From the NCBI GenBank assembly GCA_025965155.1, contig JAOPXN010000033.1, positions 1 to 42,529 on the forward strand: a stretch of 42,529 bases of DNA, written 5' to 3'. Each line of letters starts with the position of its first letter. Positions within the stretch are counted from its first letter, which is position 1. This document shows, one piece after another, positions 1 through 8,426 of the stretch. A program made the position numbers and the translations under genes. Below the pieces are notes generated by a model. That model had not been told where the DNA came from and searched no databases. It saw nothing but the letters and a program-made list of their open reading frames with translations. The stretch comes from Propionibacteriaceae bacterium (lineage in GTDB: Bacteria > Actinomycetota > Actinomycetes > Propionibacteriales > Propionibacteriaceae).

Positions 1-182
1 CCCGAACCCGGATCCTAGAACATGTGTGGGACTTCGCCTTTGACGGTGTCTCCAATGTGGTCGACCAGTATGTGGCCTATCTGCGCCGCAAGATCGACCG
101 ACCTTTCGGCCGGGACGACCTAGAGACCGTCCGAGGCGTCGGGTACCGTCTGCGCGATCCCGAACCCGGGGCGCCGGAGTAG
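1..182 (+). CDS. OmpR/PhoB-family response regulator, C-terminal fragment
   Basis: The frame is open from the window edge to a TAG at 180-182 and encodes about 59 residues. They match the winged-helix DNA-binding domain of OmpR/PhoB regulators. Visible hallmarks are an ILEHVW-type recognition-helix lead, a VDQYVAYLRRKI segment and the terminal VRGVGYRL hairpin. The receiver domain lies outside the window. The histidine kinase starts 11 bases downstream, so the two form an ordinary two-component operon. The regulator would bind DNA when phosphorylated by that kinase. The family assignment is secure; the signal and targets are unknown. Confidence 0.93.
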   Translation, partial: RTRILEHVWDFAFDGVSNVVDQYVAYLRRKIDRPFGRDDLETVRGVGYRLRDPEPGAPE

Positions 183-193
183 GGGGTAGTGCG

Positions 194-1615
194 GTGGGTC
201 TGCGCACCCGGTTGGCTCTGTTGTTCGCGGCGACCGTTGCCGTGCTGGTCACTGCCGGCGGCGCCTTGCTTATCGAACAGCTTTCCTTCGGGGTGGACTC
301 GGCCCTGGACAGCTCACTGACGGTACGCGCGGACGCGCTTGCTCAGCAGGTTGGACCCGACGGCTTGGTTGCCGACTTTCAGGATAGCGGTGGCGACAGC
401 GGTTCGCTGCTCCCCGCCAACACAACGCTGGCCCAGGTGATCGGCGCCACCGGCGGTGTGGTGGAGTCCTCCGAGGGGGCTGGCTCCCGGCCATTGCTGA
501 CCTCAGCCCAGCTGGCGAACGCGCGGAGCGGAGCCGTCGCGGTGACCTGGGTCCTCGCTGGCGGGGAGGAGGTGCGGCTGCTGGCGGTGCCGGTCCCCGA
601 TTCCGGTAACCCCCCGATGGTGGTCGTAGTTGGCGGCAGCCGGCGGGTGGCGACGGAGGCGGTCAGCCGTGTGCAGACCGCCTTGTGGCTGGGTGGCCCG
701 GCCGCTGTCATTGTGGGCGGCATCGGCGCCTGGTTGGTGGCAGGAGCTGTGCTACGGCCGGTGGAAAGGATGCGCGCCACAGCGGCAGAAATATCGGCAG
801 CCGACAGCGATGCCCGCCTTGTGGTCCCCGCTGGACGTGACGAGATCGCTCGCCTGGGGGAGACCATGAACGCCCTACTGGAGCGTCTGCAGCAGGCGCT
901 GTCGCACCAACGGGCCTTCGTCGCCGACGCTGGCCACGAGCTACGGACACCGCTGACGATGCTGCGGACCGAGCTCGAGCTTGCGGCACGCCCTGGTCGC
1001 GACAAAGACAGCCTAATTGCGGCTGTGCAGGCTGCCTCGATGGACACCGACCGGTTGATCCGCTTGGCCGAGGACCTGCTCACTCTGGCGCGCGCCGACA
1101 GCGCCCAGGTCATCCTGCACCGGGAGCCGCTGGAACTCGCCGCTGTGGTCGTGGACTCGGTGACCGGGGTGACGGCGCTGGCGCGCTCCAAATCGGTTGA
1201 CCTCGAGCTTGCCCTGAGCCCCGTCAGCGTGATGGGTGACCGGGACCGGCTCCGTCAGGTAGTCGACAACCTGCTCGACAACGCGATTCGCCATGCCCCA
1301 CCGGGCAGCACCCTCACCGTCACCCTGTCCGCGCATGCCGCACCAACCGGAGCAGTACTGCGGGTGATGGACGAGGGGCCGGGATTTCCGAAGGAGTTCC
1401 TACCCCACGCGTTCGACCGGTTCACCCGAGCTGATCCGGCCCGCACCGACGGGTCGGGGGCGGGTCTGGGGCTCGCCATCGTGGCGTCCCTGGTAGGGGC
1501 GCACGGCGGCACCGTGGCCGCCGGCAACCGGCCTGCCGGTGGCGCATGCGTCCGGGTCGAGCTCCCGCTGACTGTGTTCGCCCGCCGGACCAAGGCGGGC
1601 GGGTCGCACATGTGA
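194..1615 (+). CDS. Sensor histidine kinase (HAMP, HisKA, HATPase)
   Basis: A 473-residue membrane sensor kinase that would phosphorylate the regulator encoded just upstream. A first membrane helix lies near residues 8-28, an extracytoplasmic sensor loop spans about 30-160, and a second helix lies near 163-187. A HAMP linker follows (LRPVERM at 187-193), then the HisKA box with the phospho-acceptor His248 in AGHELRTPL. The C-terminal ATPase domain shows the N box (DNLLDNAIRHA), the G1 box (DEGPGF) and the G2 box (GSGAGLGLAIV). The start is a GTG at 194 preceded by AGGGGG at 181-186. All catalytic motifs are intact. The sensor loop resembles nothing I recognise, so the ligand is open. Confidence 0.95.
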   Translation: MGLRTRLALLFAATVAVLVTAGGALLIEQLSFGVDSALDSSLTVRADALAQQVGPDGLVADFQDSGGDSGSLLPANTTLAQVIGATGGVVESSEGAGSRPLLTSAQLANARSGAVAVTWVLAGGEEVRLLAVPVPDSGNPPMVVVVGGSRRVATEAVSRVQTALWLGGPAAVIVGGIGAWLVAGAVLRPVERMRATAAEISAADSDARLVVPAGRDEIARLGETMNALLERLQQALSHQRAFVADAGHELRTPLTMLRTELELAARPGRDKDSLIAAVQAASMDTDRLIRLAEDLLTLARADSAQVILHREPLELAAVVVDSVTGVTALARSKSVDLELALSPVSVMGDRDRLRQVVDNLLDNAIRHAPPGSTLTVTLSAHAAPTGAVLRVMDEGPGFPKEFLPHAFDRFTRADPARTDGSGAGLGLAIVASLVGAHGGTVAAGNRPAGGACVRVELPLTVFARRTKAGGSHM

Positions 1616-1702
1616 GTCGCCACATCGGCGGTACATCGAGGTTTCAGTTGCGCGGTTGCAGTATCGAACGGTAAGCATCCCTCGATGGCTCAGGAGGCCA
1701 CA

Positions 1703-2080
1703 ATGATGAAGACCAGGACCAAGCTGACCGGCGTCGCCGCCGTACTGACCCTGACCGCCCTTGGCGGCGGTATTGGGTACGCGCAGGCAACCGGCCCGGC
1801 GCCCACCGACACCGCGGTCACCACAGAGGTGACCAGCCCGGACAACGACGCCCTGCAGGAGGGCGATCAGAGCGCCCCTGACACCGTCACCGGCGCGGCG
1901 GCCACCGGCGGCGTCGATACTGCGGCCAAGAACTCGGCCCGCGGGACCACGAACCGGACTGCGACAGAGGACCCGGGCGCAGAGGACCCCGGCGAGAAAG
2001 AGAACGTAAACGACGGACCCGGTGGGCACGAGGATCCCCCGGGTGACGTGCAACACGAAGGAGGCCCGAACGAGCCCTAA
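1703..2080 (+). CDS. Small secreted Thr/Asp/Gly-rich protein, unrecognised
   Basis: A 125-residue protein with a classical signal peptide: a short basic start (MMKTRTK), a hydrophobic core from about residue 9 to 26, and a likely signal peptidase I site after AQA. The mature part is low-complexity, rich in Thr, Ala, Asp, Glu, Gly and Pro, with no cysteine and no recognisable fold. An AGGAGG at 1692-1697 decides for the ATG at 1703 (or the adjacent one at 1706) over an upstream in-frame ATG at 1685. It lies 87 bases after the histidine kinase on the same strand, so it may be co-transcribed with that system or regulated by it. I see no evidence for a catalytic role. Confidence 0.72.
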   Translation: MMKTRTKLTGVAAVLTLTALGGGIGYAQATGPAPTDTAVTTEVTSPDNDALQEGDQSAPDTVTGAAATGGVDTAAKNSARGTTNRTATEDPGAEDPGEKENVNDGPGGHEDPPGDVQHEGGPNEP

Positions 2081-2085
2081 CGCGT

Positions 2086-2105
2086 CAACGCCGACCAAGG
2101 CGTTG
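2086..2105. terminator. GC-rich hairpin between convergent genes
   Basis: A perfect 7-bp inverted repeat (caacgcc/ggcgttg, 6-base loop) lies between the convergent secreted-protein gene and the GT-C gene. It has no T tract, as is common for actinobacterial terminators. Terminator function is inferred from position only. Confidence 0.45.
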
Positions 2106-2130
2106 CTGCGCAGCGACAGCCGGCGATTGC

Positions 2131-3690
2131 CTAACGGCTCGACCCCGCCGGTGCGGGTGTCGGAACGCGGAGGCTGTATCGGCCCACCCGGCCCATTGTG
2201 TGCCACCCGTTGACAGTCCGAGCACTGCCTGCGTCGAAGCCGGCTTTCCGGCTGAACCGGGCAGTGATCACAACCCTCCCGCTGCGTAGATAGTCGATGG
2301 CCAACCGTTGCCAACGGGCGTTCTGGTTGCGGGGGACATGACCTCCCGGCGATTCAAGATCGTAGGAGTATCCGCCTAGGTCAACCACGAAGCGGCAGCC
2401 GAACTGGATGTTCCGGCTTAGGACATCGAGCTGGATCAGGGTCGTGGGATCGTCGCTGGTCACACATCCTGAGGACGGCACGGTCACCGCCAGCTCGATT
2501 CCTGGGAACGGCCGCCCTAACCGAGCCGTGAGGTCCGGCACGGAGCCCGCAACCAGTCCGGCGCACAGCAGCAGCGCGATGGTCGCTCGTACCCATCCTC
2601 TTCGGGCTCTGTCGGACAGAGCAGCGGCGGCCGCACCGGCTACGACAGCGAGTGGAGCCGCAGCGAGACCGGAGTAGTGCAGGAACCAGGACGGGGTCGA
2701 CAAGAGCAGGATCAGAACCGCCACAAGCACCACGCCAGCCAGCCGCCCGACTTCACTACTCCAGGCAAGCATCAATGCGGCCGCACCTACGAAGACCACG
2801 ACGAGCAGGACAGGCCACAACCCGGTGATCGGCTCTACCGATCTCAGCCCCGCAATGTCAACCAGCCTGGTGGTCGCGGATGCAGTCGACCTGGGCCGGC
2901 CCAGTTGATCCGTCACGACCATCCGCCACATCGCGGCCGGCGCGGCGGCGAAGAAGGGAAGGCAGACAGCCGTAACTCCAGCCCCCGCGCCCAGGAGCAG
3001 CAGCACGGCGTGGCGGACACCGCGGGTAGCAATGCACCACAACACCACAGCGGCGACCACAACGACGCCCCAGATCTTCACACTGGCCGAGTAACCGAGT
3101 AGTCCGCCCGCTGCGAGCACAAGCCGGGAGGCGCCCGACGGCGACGGCGGCCTGAGGGACAACAAGAGCATCGCGGCGAGCAGGCAGCTCGAGGCGACGC
3201 CCTCCAGCAAAGTGGAGTGCTCCATGTAGACAGCAGGAAAGAACACGGCATAGAAGAGGCCGGCGAATGCCCCGGCCCAACGCCCGGCTGGCCACAGGAT
3301 GCGAGCGACCAGGACTGCATTGCCGGCGCCGATCAGCATCCATGCCACTCGGGCCGCTGCCATGGCGTTGGAATCTCCGACTAGTTCGCTCAGCTCGGCA
3401 AAGGGCAACAGCGCTAGTACCGTCCCAGGCGGATGGAGGAAGAGAAAGTCGCGATAGGGCAGCAAGCCATGGCCGAGACCAAGGGCTGCGCTGAAGTTCA
3501 CCCCGTCGTCATAGTTGCCCATTCCGTACAGTCCGCCACCCCGCAGCACGGGCACCAGGCGGGCAGCAAAAGCGACAAGGGCGACCCCAGCCGCGACCGG
3601 CACCCAGCCGATCTGTGGGCGCTGCACAACGCTCAGCCGGTGGCTGAGACGGCGCCGGTTCACGCCCTCCTGGAAGCGCAGCAAAGTCAA
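2131..3690 (-). CDS. Polytopic membrane glycosyltransferase, GT-C/GT39-like
   Basis: About 519 residues with roughly ten hydrophobic helices and a soluble C-terminal tail of about 130 residues. After the first helix comes a loop with an acidic pair (GNYDDGVNFS) followed by GHGLLPYRDFLFLHPPG. That is the arrangement of GT-C enzymes of the dolichyl-phosphate-mannose/ArnT (GT39, GT83) group, where the first loop holds the catalytic acid. Such enzymes transfer a sugar from a polyprenyl-phosphate donor on the outer face of the membrane. The gene lies downstream of two GT4 genes on the same strand, which fits a surface-glycan locus. The start is uncertain: a TTG at 3690 is the longest, and a GTG at 3663 sits very close to an AGGAGG. 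Acceptor and donor are unknown. Confidence 0.8.
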   Translation of the reverse strand: MTLLRFQEGVNRRRLSHRLSVVQRPQIGWVPVAAGVALVAFAARLVPVLRGGGLYGMGNYDDGVNFSAALGLGHGLLPYRDFLFLHPPGTVLALLPFAELSELVGDSNAMAAARVAWMLIGAGNAVLVARILWPAGRWAGAFAGLFYAVFFPAVYMEHSTLLEGVASSCLLAAMLLLSLRPPSPSGASRLVLAAGGLLGYSASVKIWGVVVVAAVVLWCIATRGVRHAVLLLLGAGAGVTAVCLPFFAAAPAAMWRMVVTDQLGRPRSTASATTRLVDIAGLRSVEPITGLWPVLLVVVFVGAAALMLAWSSEVGRLAGVVLVAVLILLLSTPSWFLHYSGLAAAPLAVVAGAAAAALSDRARRGWVRATIALLLCAGLVAGSVPDLTARLGRPFPGIELAVTVPSSGCVTSDDPTTLIQLDVLSRNIQFGCRFVVDLGGYSYDLESPGGHVPRNQNARWQRLAIDYLRSGRVVITARFSRKAGFDAGSARTVNGWHTMGRVGRYSLRVPTPAPAGSSR

Positions 3691-3816
3691 GACGGACCCT
3701 CATTCCCAGAGTGAGTGGGATCTCAGGGTCCAACACCGATGCTGAGGCCTGCCTGAGGCTGGGTTCAGCTGACTGCGACACGCGTCCCGCGGGACCGGCC
3801 GACTTCCCGGCGTCTT

Positions 3817-5019
3817 TTACCTGGTGGGTCGGTACTGTCGTGGCCGCCGAGCAGGTTGACGTGGAGCAGGGGACATAGCGCTCGGCCGGTGTCCACGCCC
3901 GGCCACCTCAGGTCGGCGCCGCTCCAGGCTCTGACCGGCAATGCTGTGGTAGATGGCCTCATATCGCGCCACCACCGCATCAATGCCATGGCGGTTCACC
4001 GCGCTTTCTCTGCAGGCAGATGGGTCGACCTGGTCAAGGGCGGTGATCGCGGCCGTCAGGGCCTCTTCGTCGTTGGCCGAATAGCCGTTGACGCCGTCGC
4101 GGACAATCTCGGCGGCGACACCCCCTTCGCCGGCAATGACAGGCGTGCCGCTAGCCAACGCGTGCACGATGTCGGTCAGATAGGCCTCGTTGCTGTGTGG
4201 AGGTATCAGCACAGCACGCGCATCGGCGATCAGCCGGCGTTCACGGTCGCCCGCGACCTCCCCGACATAATTGACCTGCTGGTCATTCAGGTACGGCGCG
4301 ATCTCAGAGTGGAACCACCGCTCCTGGCCGCGCGGAATGGGGCCGGCAAGAATTAGGGGCACCTTTGCCGCCCGGGATGCATCGACGACCTCACGAACGT
4401 ACTGAAGATGCTGTTCGACGCGCCAATGCCACACAACGTAGTTCTGCTTGTCGGGCTGAAGGGGCCAGTCGTTCAGACCAACCGGGTTAGGGACTATGCC
4501 CGCCACTCGCATCTTCTGCGGCGCGGCTGCTAGTTGGGCTTCGCTCGTTGCCACCAGGTGGGCGCTTTCGGCGTAGAAGGCATACAGGTCCCCGACTTTG
4601 CTGCTCAAAGGTGGGTGCATGGTATGCACCACGGGCACCGGAATCCGGTCCGCCATGGCAATGGCCGTGAAGCCGCAATGGTCATGCAGAATGTCGAACG
4701 GCCGGCCCCGCGCTGCCGCGCTGCTGAGAGCACTCAGGACGCGGGCTACGTGGTCGGTCTCGAACAGTGAGTGGCCGATCTCGTTGGCTCGATAGGTCGG
4801 CAGGATCTCATGCACCTTGGCCGGCGACTGTGTTCCCGACGCTGCGAACAGCGTCACCTGGTGGCCGCGGTCAACTAGTCCTGCGCAGAGCAAGCTCACG
4901 GCCAGTTCGACCCCGCGGCAGCCCGATGGGGTTACCGCCGCCCATGGCGGCGCCAACATGGCGATCCGGTAGCGACGGTTGCTGGAGCGGCTGACATCGC
5001 CGATGTGCTCAGTGAACAA
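3817..5019 (-). CDS. GT4-family glycosyltransferase, divergent paralogue with altered active site
   Basis: About 400 residues with the two-Rossmann GT-B fold of GT4. It is clearly paralogous to the next gene upstream (5220-6338): both share IAMLAPPW, LHDHCGFTA, a VPNP segment, LAGPI and SGTPV/CGTPV. Several residues kept in the neighbour are changed here. The glycine-rich donor loop PGYGGIE reads SGCRGVE, the VGRFEHFKG segment reads HWRVEQHLQ with loss of the lysine, and the E-x7-E motif has kept its first Glu (NEAY) while the second position is His (DIVH). The reading frame is intact, so this is a divergent or non-catalytic paralogue rather than an obvious pseudogene. I chose the TTG at 5019 because AAGGGGG lies 8 bases upstream and the resulting N-terminus matches the paralogue in length; a longer TTG start at 5091 has a poor site. 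Confidence 0.82.
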   Translation of the reverse strand: MFTEHIGDVSRSSNRRYRIAMLAPPWAAVTPSGCRGVELAVSLLCAGLVDRGHQVTLFAASGTQSPAKVHEILPTYRANEIGHSLFETDHVARVLSALSSAAARGRPFDILHDHCGFTAIAMADRIPVPVVHTMHPPLSSKVGDLYAFYAESAHLVATSEAQLAAAPQKMRVAGIVPNPVGLNDWPLQPDKQNYVVWHWRVEQHLQYVREVVDASRAAKVPLILAGPIPRGQERWFHSEIAPYLNDQQVNYVGEVAGDRERRLIADARAVLIPPHSNEAYLTDIVHALASGTPVIAGEGGVAAEIVRDGVNGYSANDEEALTAAITALDQVDPSACRESAVNRHGIDAVVARYEAIYHSIAGQSLERRRPEVAGRGHRPSAMSPAPRQPARRPRQYRPTR

Positions 5020-5219
5020 GCCGGCGTCCCCCTTCGTATTCAGTTCGATAGCAAATCCGGGAGCCGTACCAAAGTTCGGCAGGCCTCGCAATGTACCCGC
5101 CGATGCTGCCCGCCTCTATCGGCAGATCGACCGATGCACGCCTGCCTCCGCCGTGTGAGTTAGGCCATGCGCGTCCCAGGTGTGCCTAGCTGGCCCAAGA
5201 TTTGAGCAGACGGGGCTCC

Positions 5220-6338
5220 TCACCCGGCAACCCCCGTGGCCGGCCGGGACGTGGTGACCCGTCGATAGATAGCTTCGTAGCCCGCAGCGACAACTTCGGG
5301 GTTGAACCGGACGTCGACGGACTCCCGGCAGGCAGCCGGATCGATCTGGCCGACGTTCGCTATGGCGGCTGCCATGGTTTCCTCGTCGTCGACGAGGAAA
5401 CCGTTCAGCCCGGGCTGAACGATCTCGGTAGCGGCACCTTGGGGGAAGGCGATGACCGGTGTGCCGCAGGCCATTGCTTCCACCATCACCATACCGAACG
5501 GCTCGATCCAGCTGATGGGCATCAAGAATGCGCGGGCGTTGGCAAAGAGCTGCTGCTTTCGGCCGCCCCCGACCTCTCCTAGGTAGCGCACCTGGTTGCC
5601 GTCAAGGTGTGGTGCGATCTCGCGCTGGAAGTACGCCTCCTGACCTGGCTGGATCGGGCCTGCAAGAAGCAGTCGGACGTTGGCCTCCCGCGCCGCCGCA
5701 ATGGCACGGTGAGCACCCTTGAAGTGTTCAAACCGACCCACCCACAAGACGTAGTCCTCCTTGGTCGGCCTGAACGGCCAGTCCGACACTTCAATGGGGT
5801 TTGGGACTACGCCAGAGAGCCGCAGTCCGGGGGGCGCGGTCGCTCTTTGCGCTTCGCTGATGGCCACCAGCCAGGCTTGGTCGGCGTAGTGCCGATAGAA
5901 GGCGCTTGTGTCCACGGTGAACGGGCCGTGCAGCGTGTGAACCACCGGGATCCGGATGCGGTCGGCGAGCGCTACAGCGGTGAAACCACAGTGGTCATGG
6001 AGTATGTCGAAGGGGTTGCCCTGGTCTGCCATGTCATCGATATCAGCGAGGACCCGCGCGACATGATCTATCTCGTACAGCGAATGCCCGATCTCATAGG
6101 GGTGGCATCGCGGCAGCACCTCACGCACCGTAGCGGAAGAGCGAGATCCGGGTGCTGCGAAAAGGGTGACGCTGTGCCCCAGCCGGACAAGCCCCTCGCA
6201 GAGTGCGCCAACAACGAGCTCGATGCCACCGTAGCCGGGCGGCGGGATCGGGATCCAGGGCGGGGCAAGCATGGCGATGTTAAAAGGCCCGTGTTCTCGC
6301 CGGCGAACGCTAGCTGGACCGATATCTGGGATTGCCAA
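5220..6338 (-). CDS. GT4-family glycosyltransferase
   Basis: A 372-residue cytoplasmic or membrane-associated retaining glycosyltransferase that would move a sugar from a nucleotide donor. The N-terminal Rossmann domain starts with FNIAMLAPPW and the GG loop at residues 35-40 (GYGGIE). The C-terminal domain has VGRFEHFKG at 200-208 (Arg202 and Lys207 are donor-phosphate contacts in GT4), the E-x7-E motif at Glu279/Glu287 (EPFGMVMVE) and CGTPVIAF. The start is TTG with AGGGAG at 6345-6350. It lies 200 bases upstream of its divergent paralogue and probably shares a transcript. Similar proteins in actinobacteria are annotated only as GT4; donor and acceptor are unknown. Confidence 0.9.
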   Translation of the reverse strand: MAIPDIGPASVRRREHGPFNIAMLAPPWIPIPPPGYGGIELVVGALCEGLVRLGHSVTLFAAPGSRSSATVREVLPRCHPYEIGHSLYEIDHVARVLADIDDMADQGNPFDILHDHCGFTAVALADRIRIPVVHTLHGPFTVDTSAFYRHYADQAWLVAISEAQRATAPPGLRLSGVVPNPIEVSDWPFRPTKEDYVLWVGRFEHFKGAHRAIAAAREANVRLLLAGPIQPGQEAYFQREIAPHLDGNQVRYLGEVGGGRKQQLFANARAFLMPISWIEPFGMVMVEAMACGTPVIAFPQGAATEIVQPGLNGFLVDDEETMAAAIANVGQIDPAACRESVDVRFNPEVVAAGYEAIYRRVTTSRPATGVAG

Positions 6339-6464
6339 GGCGAGCTCCCTTCAACGCATGCCGGTGGTGAGGACCAGACCGACTCGGAGTAATGCCCACT
6401 GCGAGTCCGTTTTCGCGAAACATACTGTGGTCGAAGCGTTCGCGTCTGTCGGCAGTTGAACCGA

Positions 6465-6505
6465 TTGACTCGCCTGAGGGCGCAAAGTTGACTCGCCTTA
6501 AGGCG
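6465..6505. repeat. Two near-identical 18-bp palindromic units
   Basis: ttgactcgcctgagggcg at 6465-6482 and ttgactcgccttaaggcg at 6488-6505 match at 16 of 18 bases, spaced 23 apart. Each ends in a small palindrome (cgcctgagggcg, cgccttaaggcg). The second overlaps the stop codon of the LuxR-type gene. They could be tandem transcription-ending hairpins or a paired operator upstream of the GT4 genes. Confidence 0.5.
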
Positions 6506-7535
6506 GAGAGTCGCTGCCCGGGTCGGGGATTTTGGCTAGCGGACCCGGGATATACCAGCCGTTGCGCTGCGCCCGTACGGCGGCCAGAGCCCGGGAACGT
6601 GCCTTCAGCTTCGCCAGTATGTGCTCGACATGGCTGGCCACCGTGCGTTCGGCAATGAGGAGGGAGCGGGCGATCCGTCCATTGGGCCAGCCGTCGATCA
6701 TCAGGCCAAGAATCTCCAGCTCTCGTCGCGTCAGTCCGTTGAGGTCTCCGGAGGCGGAGACCGTCAGCACGGCGGTAAAGGAGTGCGACGCATCCGCTGG
6801 CACCGCCAAGATGGTGATCCGCAGGTATCCGTGCGCGGCGACCGGATAGGGCACCAGGAATGAGGTGTGAACGCCTTCCGACAGCATCGTGGCCGCCATG
6901 ACGACTGGTGACCCGCTCTGAAGGACCTCGTGCCCCGGCAGCCCGGGGACGGGGACGACATCTCCGGACCGCGTCAGTAGTACCCCGGCGGTTGCATCAT
7001 GGACCAGTCGTGCAGCAGCAGCCAAGGACCTCAGCGGGTCGATCGTGTAAGAAAGGATGGGTGCAAGACTCAACAGAAGGTCCCGGACGTCATCGGGTGG
7101 CGTGGCCCGATCCTCCGTGAGCATACCGAGGAAGCCGACGCAGCGCCCGTCGCGGGTGAACAGGGAGACACCAACGCCTTCGTGGAACCCAGCCGGCAGC
7201 ATGTATTCGGCCCAGCTGAGCAGCTCGCCCGGCGGCGTTGGAAGGTCCGCGACGCGGAGCGCCTTGGTTGACCGATCCATGTCAAGCTGCTCGATCTCAT
7301 CGACCACCGTCGGACCATCCAGGAACGAGGCAACGCGTCGGTCCCAGCCCCGGCTGATCAGGGACCGATGGCCGCGACGCTCCTCTTCTCGAAGTGCTAA
7401 CCAAACGCCGTCGAAAGGTAGCACTCGATGAAGCGGGTCCAATAGGGCAACGGCCCGCTCCGCCGTCGAAGCCGGAGCTGTCGCAATCTGAGCTACTTCG
7501 AGGGCGATGGGCAGTGCGTCCATTCCCCGGTACAT
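6498..7535 (-). CDS. LuxR-type transcriptional regulator with GAF-like N-terminal domain
   Basis: About 345 residues. The first 200 resemble a GAF-type sensory domain seen in actinobacterial LuxR regulators (LPFDGVWLALREEE, GFHEGVGVSLFTRDGRCVGFLGML). The C-terminus is a LuxR/GerE helix-turn-helix: LTRRELEILGLMIDGWPN, a GRIARSLLIAERTVASHV recognition region and HILAKLKARSRALAAV. There is no receiver domain, so it is not a classical two-component regulator. The start at 7535 is set by AGGAAAGG at 7543-7550, 7 bases before ATG; the frame stays open to a TTG at 7598. It is transcribed away from the dehydrogenase cluster and toward the GT4 genes. Ligand and targets are unknown. Confidence 0.85.
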   Translation of the reverse strand: MYRGMDALPIALEVAQIATAPASTAERAVALLDPLHRVLPFDGVWLALREEERRGHRSLISRGWDRRVASFLDGPTVVDEIEQLDMDRSTKALRVADLPTPPGELLSWAEYMLPAGFHEGVGVSLFTRDGRCVGFLGMLTEDRATPPDDVRDLLLSLAPILSYTIDPLRSLAAAARLVHDATAGVLLTRSGDVVPVPGLPGHEVLQSGSPVVMAATMLSEGVHTSFLVPYPVAAHGYLRITILAVPADASHSFTAVLTVSASGDLNGLTRRELEILGLMIDGWPNGRIARSLLIAERTVASHVEHILAKLKARSRALAAVRAQRNGWYIPGPLAKIPDPGSDSPP

Positions 7536-7931
7536 CCCGAGACCTTTCCTAGCTACTAAAGCACTGCGCCCTTTGATACCCACCGGCGCCCGGATCAATC
7601 GGTCATTTTACCGATGGTTTCGACTGGTTGATTGCAGTTGAGTGGAGTTCGAGCCTGAGTTGTGAACCAAGTTTTCCCCGAGGTATAACGGCGGCCGATG
7701 CCCTTAGCTGCGGCGCTGGTGTCTGGCCCGAGACGTCCCTCGGTCCTCGCTGCAGCGCCCGGGTGAGGACTGAGTCTTCGATGTCGATGCCAGGTATAAC
7801 CGCAAGCCCACAAGGCTGATCGTGCCGATGCGCCGTTGTGGCGGGCCGATGTCTGGATCGTCGGAACCCCGCCCTGCTCGACCCTGGGCAAAACATTCGG
7901 CCCGCGCCCTCAGGCACGGAAAGAAATCCAC
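7536..7931. other. Divergent intergenic region of about 400 bp
   Basis: This stretch separates the LuxR-type gene (minus) from the dehydrogenase cluster (plus). I see no convincing gene in it. It holds a plausible sigma70-type promoter at 7660-7689 and a second TATAAC at 7795-7800 with the same ggTATAAC context but no good -35. The LuxR-type regulator is a natural candidate to act here; that is inference from position. Confidence 0.5.
7660..7689 (+). promoter_or_regulatory. Candidate sigma70-type promoter for the dehydrogenase cluster
   Basis: TTGTGA at 7660-7665 and TATAAC at 7684-7689 are separated by 18 bases. This is the best -35/-10 pair I can see in the divergent region. It would give a leader of about 230 bases before the ATG at 7932. 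Confidence 0.35.
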
Positions 7932-8426
7932 ATGCCATGGGAGGAAATACCGGTGACGGCAATCGCGAAGGTCATAACGACGGTCGGAATGGTGGCGAAG
8001 CGGGCGCTGCGGCTCATTGACCATAAACAGGAGAAGAAAGCGCAGGACGTCAACCGATGGCAGGTCGTGACGATCGCCCGGTCGCCCGATGAAATAGTGC
8101 CCGACGGTGAGCTGCCAGCACCGTTGGAGGCTCTGGGAGACGACATTGAGGTGGATGTCCACCCTGCCCCCGGTGGCCGGGGTACTGAGCTTGCGGCACG
8201 GTTGCGGTCGTCGGTGAAGCCAGCGGCCGCCGGAGACGGGGAATCCCGGACTGAGGACCACCCAGCAGCGACTTTGAGGAAGGCCCTGCGGGAGGCGAAG
8301 CAGCTGGCCGAGGTTGGAGAGATCCTCAGACTGCTACCCCGACCCGAGGGGAAGCGGCCGGCGACGCCGACCGGCAAGCTGGTCGACAAGGCGGAGGAGG
8401 AAGCGGACCTGGGCGGTGTGCTGTGA
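7932..8426 (+). CDS. Small charged protein resembling the C-terminal part of cyclase/SRPBCC-type partners of dehydrogenases
   Basis: A 164-residue soluble protein. After a short amphipathic start (MPWEEIPV...) it contains WQVVTIARSPDEIVPDG, then a segment ending in GGRGTELAARL, then a helical ALREAKQLAEVGEIL stretch and a basic tail. From memory these motifs occur as a C-terminal module in actinobacterial SRPBCC/cyclase-like proteins encoded beside zinc alcohol dehydrogenases, but the SRPBCC domain itself is absent here. The ATG at 7932 has GGAAAG at 7918-7923. The stop overlaps the next gene's GTG start (8423-8426), so the two are translationally coupled and probably act together. The role is unknown; the coupling to the dehydrogenase is the strongest clue. 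Confidence 0.72.
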   Translation: MPWEEIPVTAIAKVITTVGMVAKRALRLIDHKQEKKAQDVNRWQVVTIARSPDEIVPDGELPAPLEALGDDIEVDVHPAPGGRGTELAARLRSSVKPAAAGDGESRTEDHPAATLRKALREAKQLAEVGEILRLLPRPEGKRPATPTGKLVDKAEEEADLGGVL

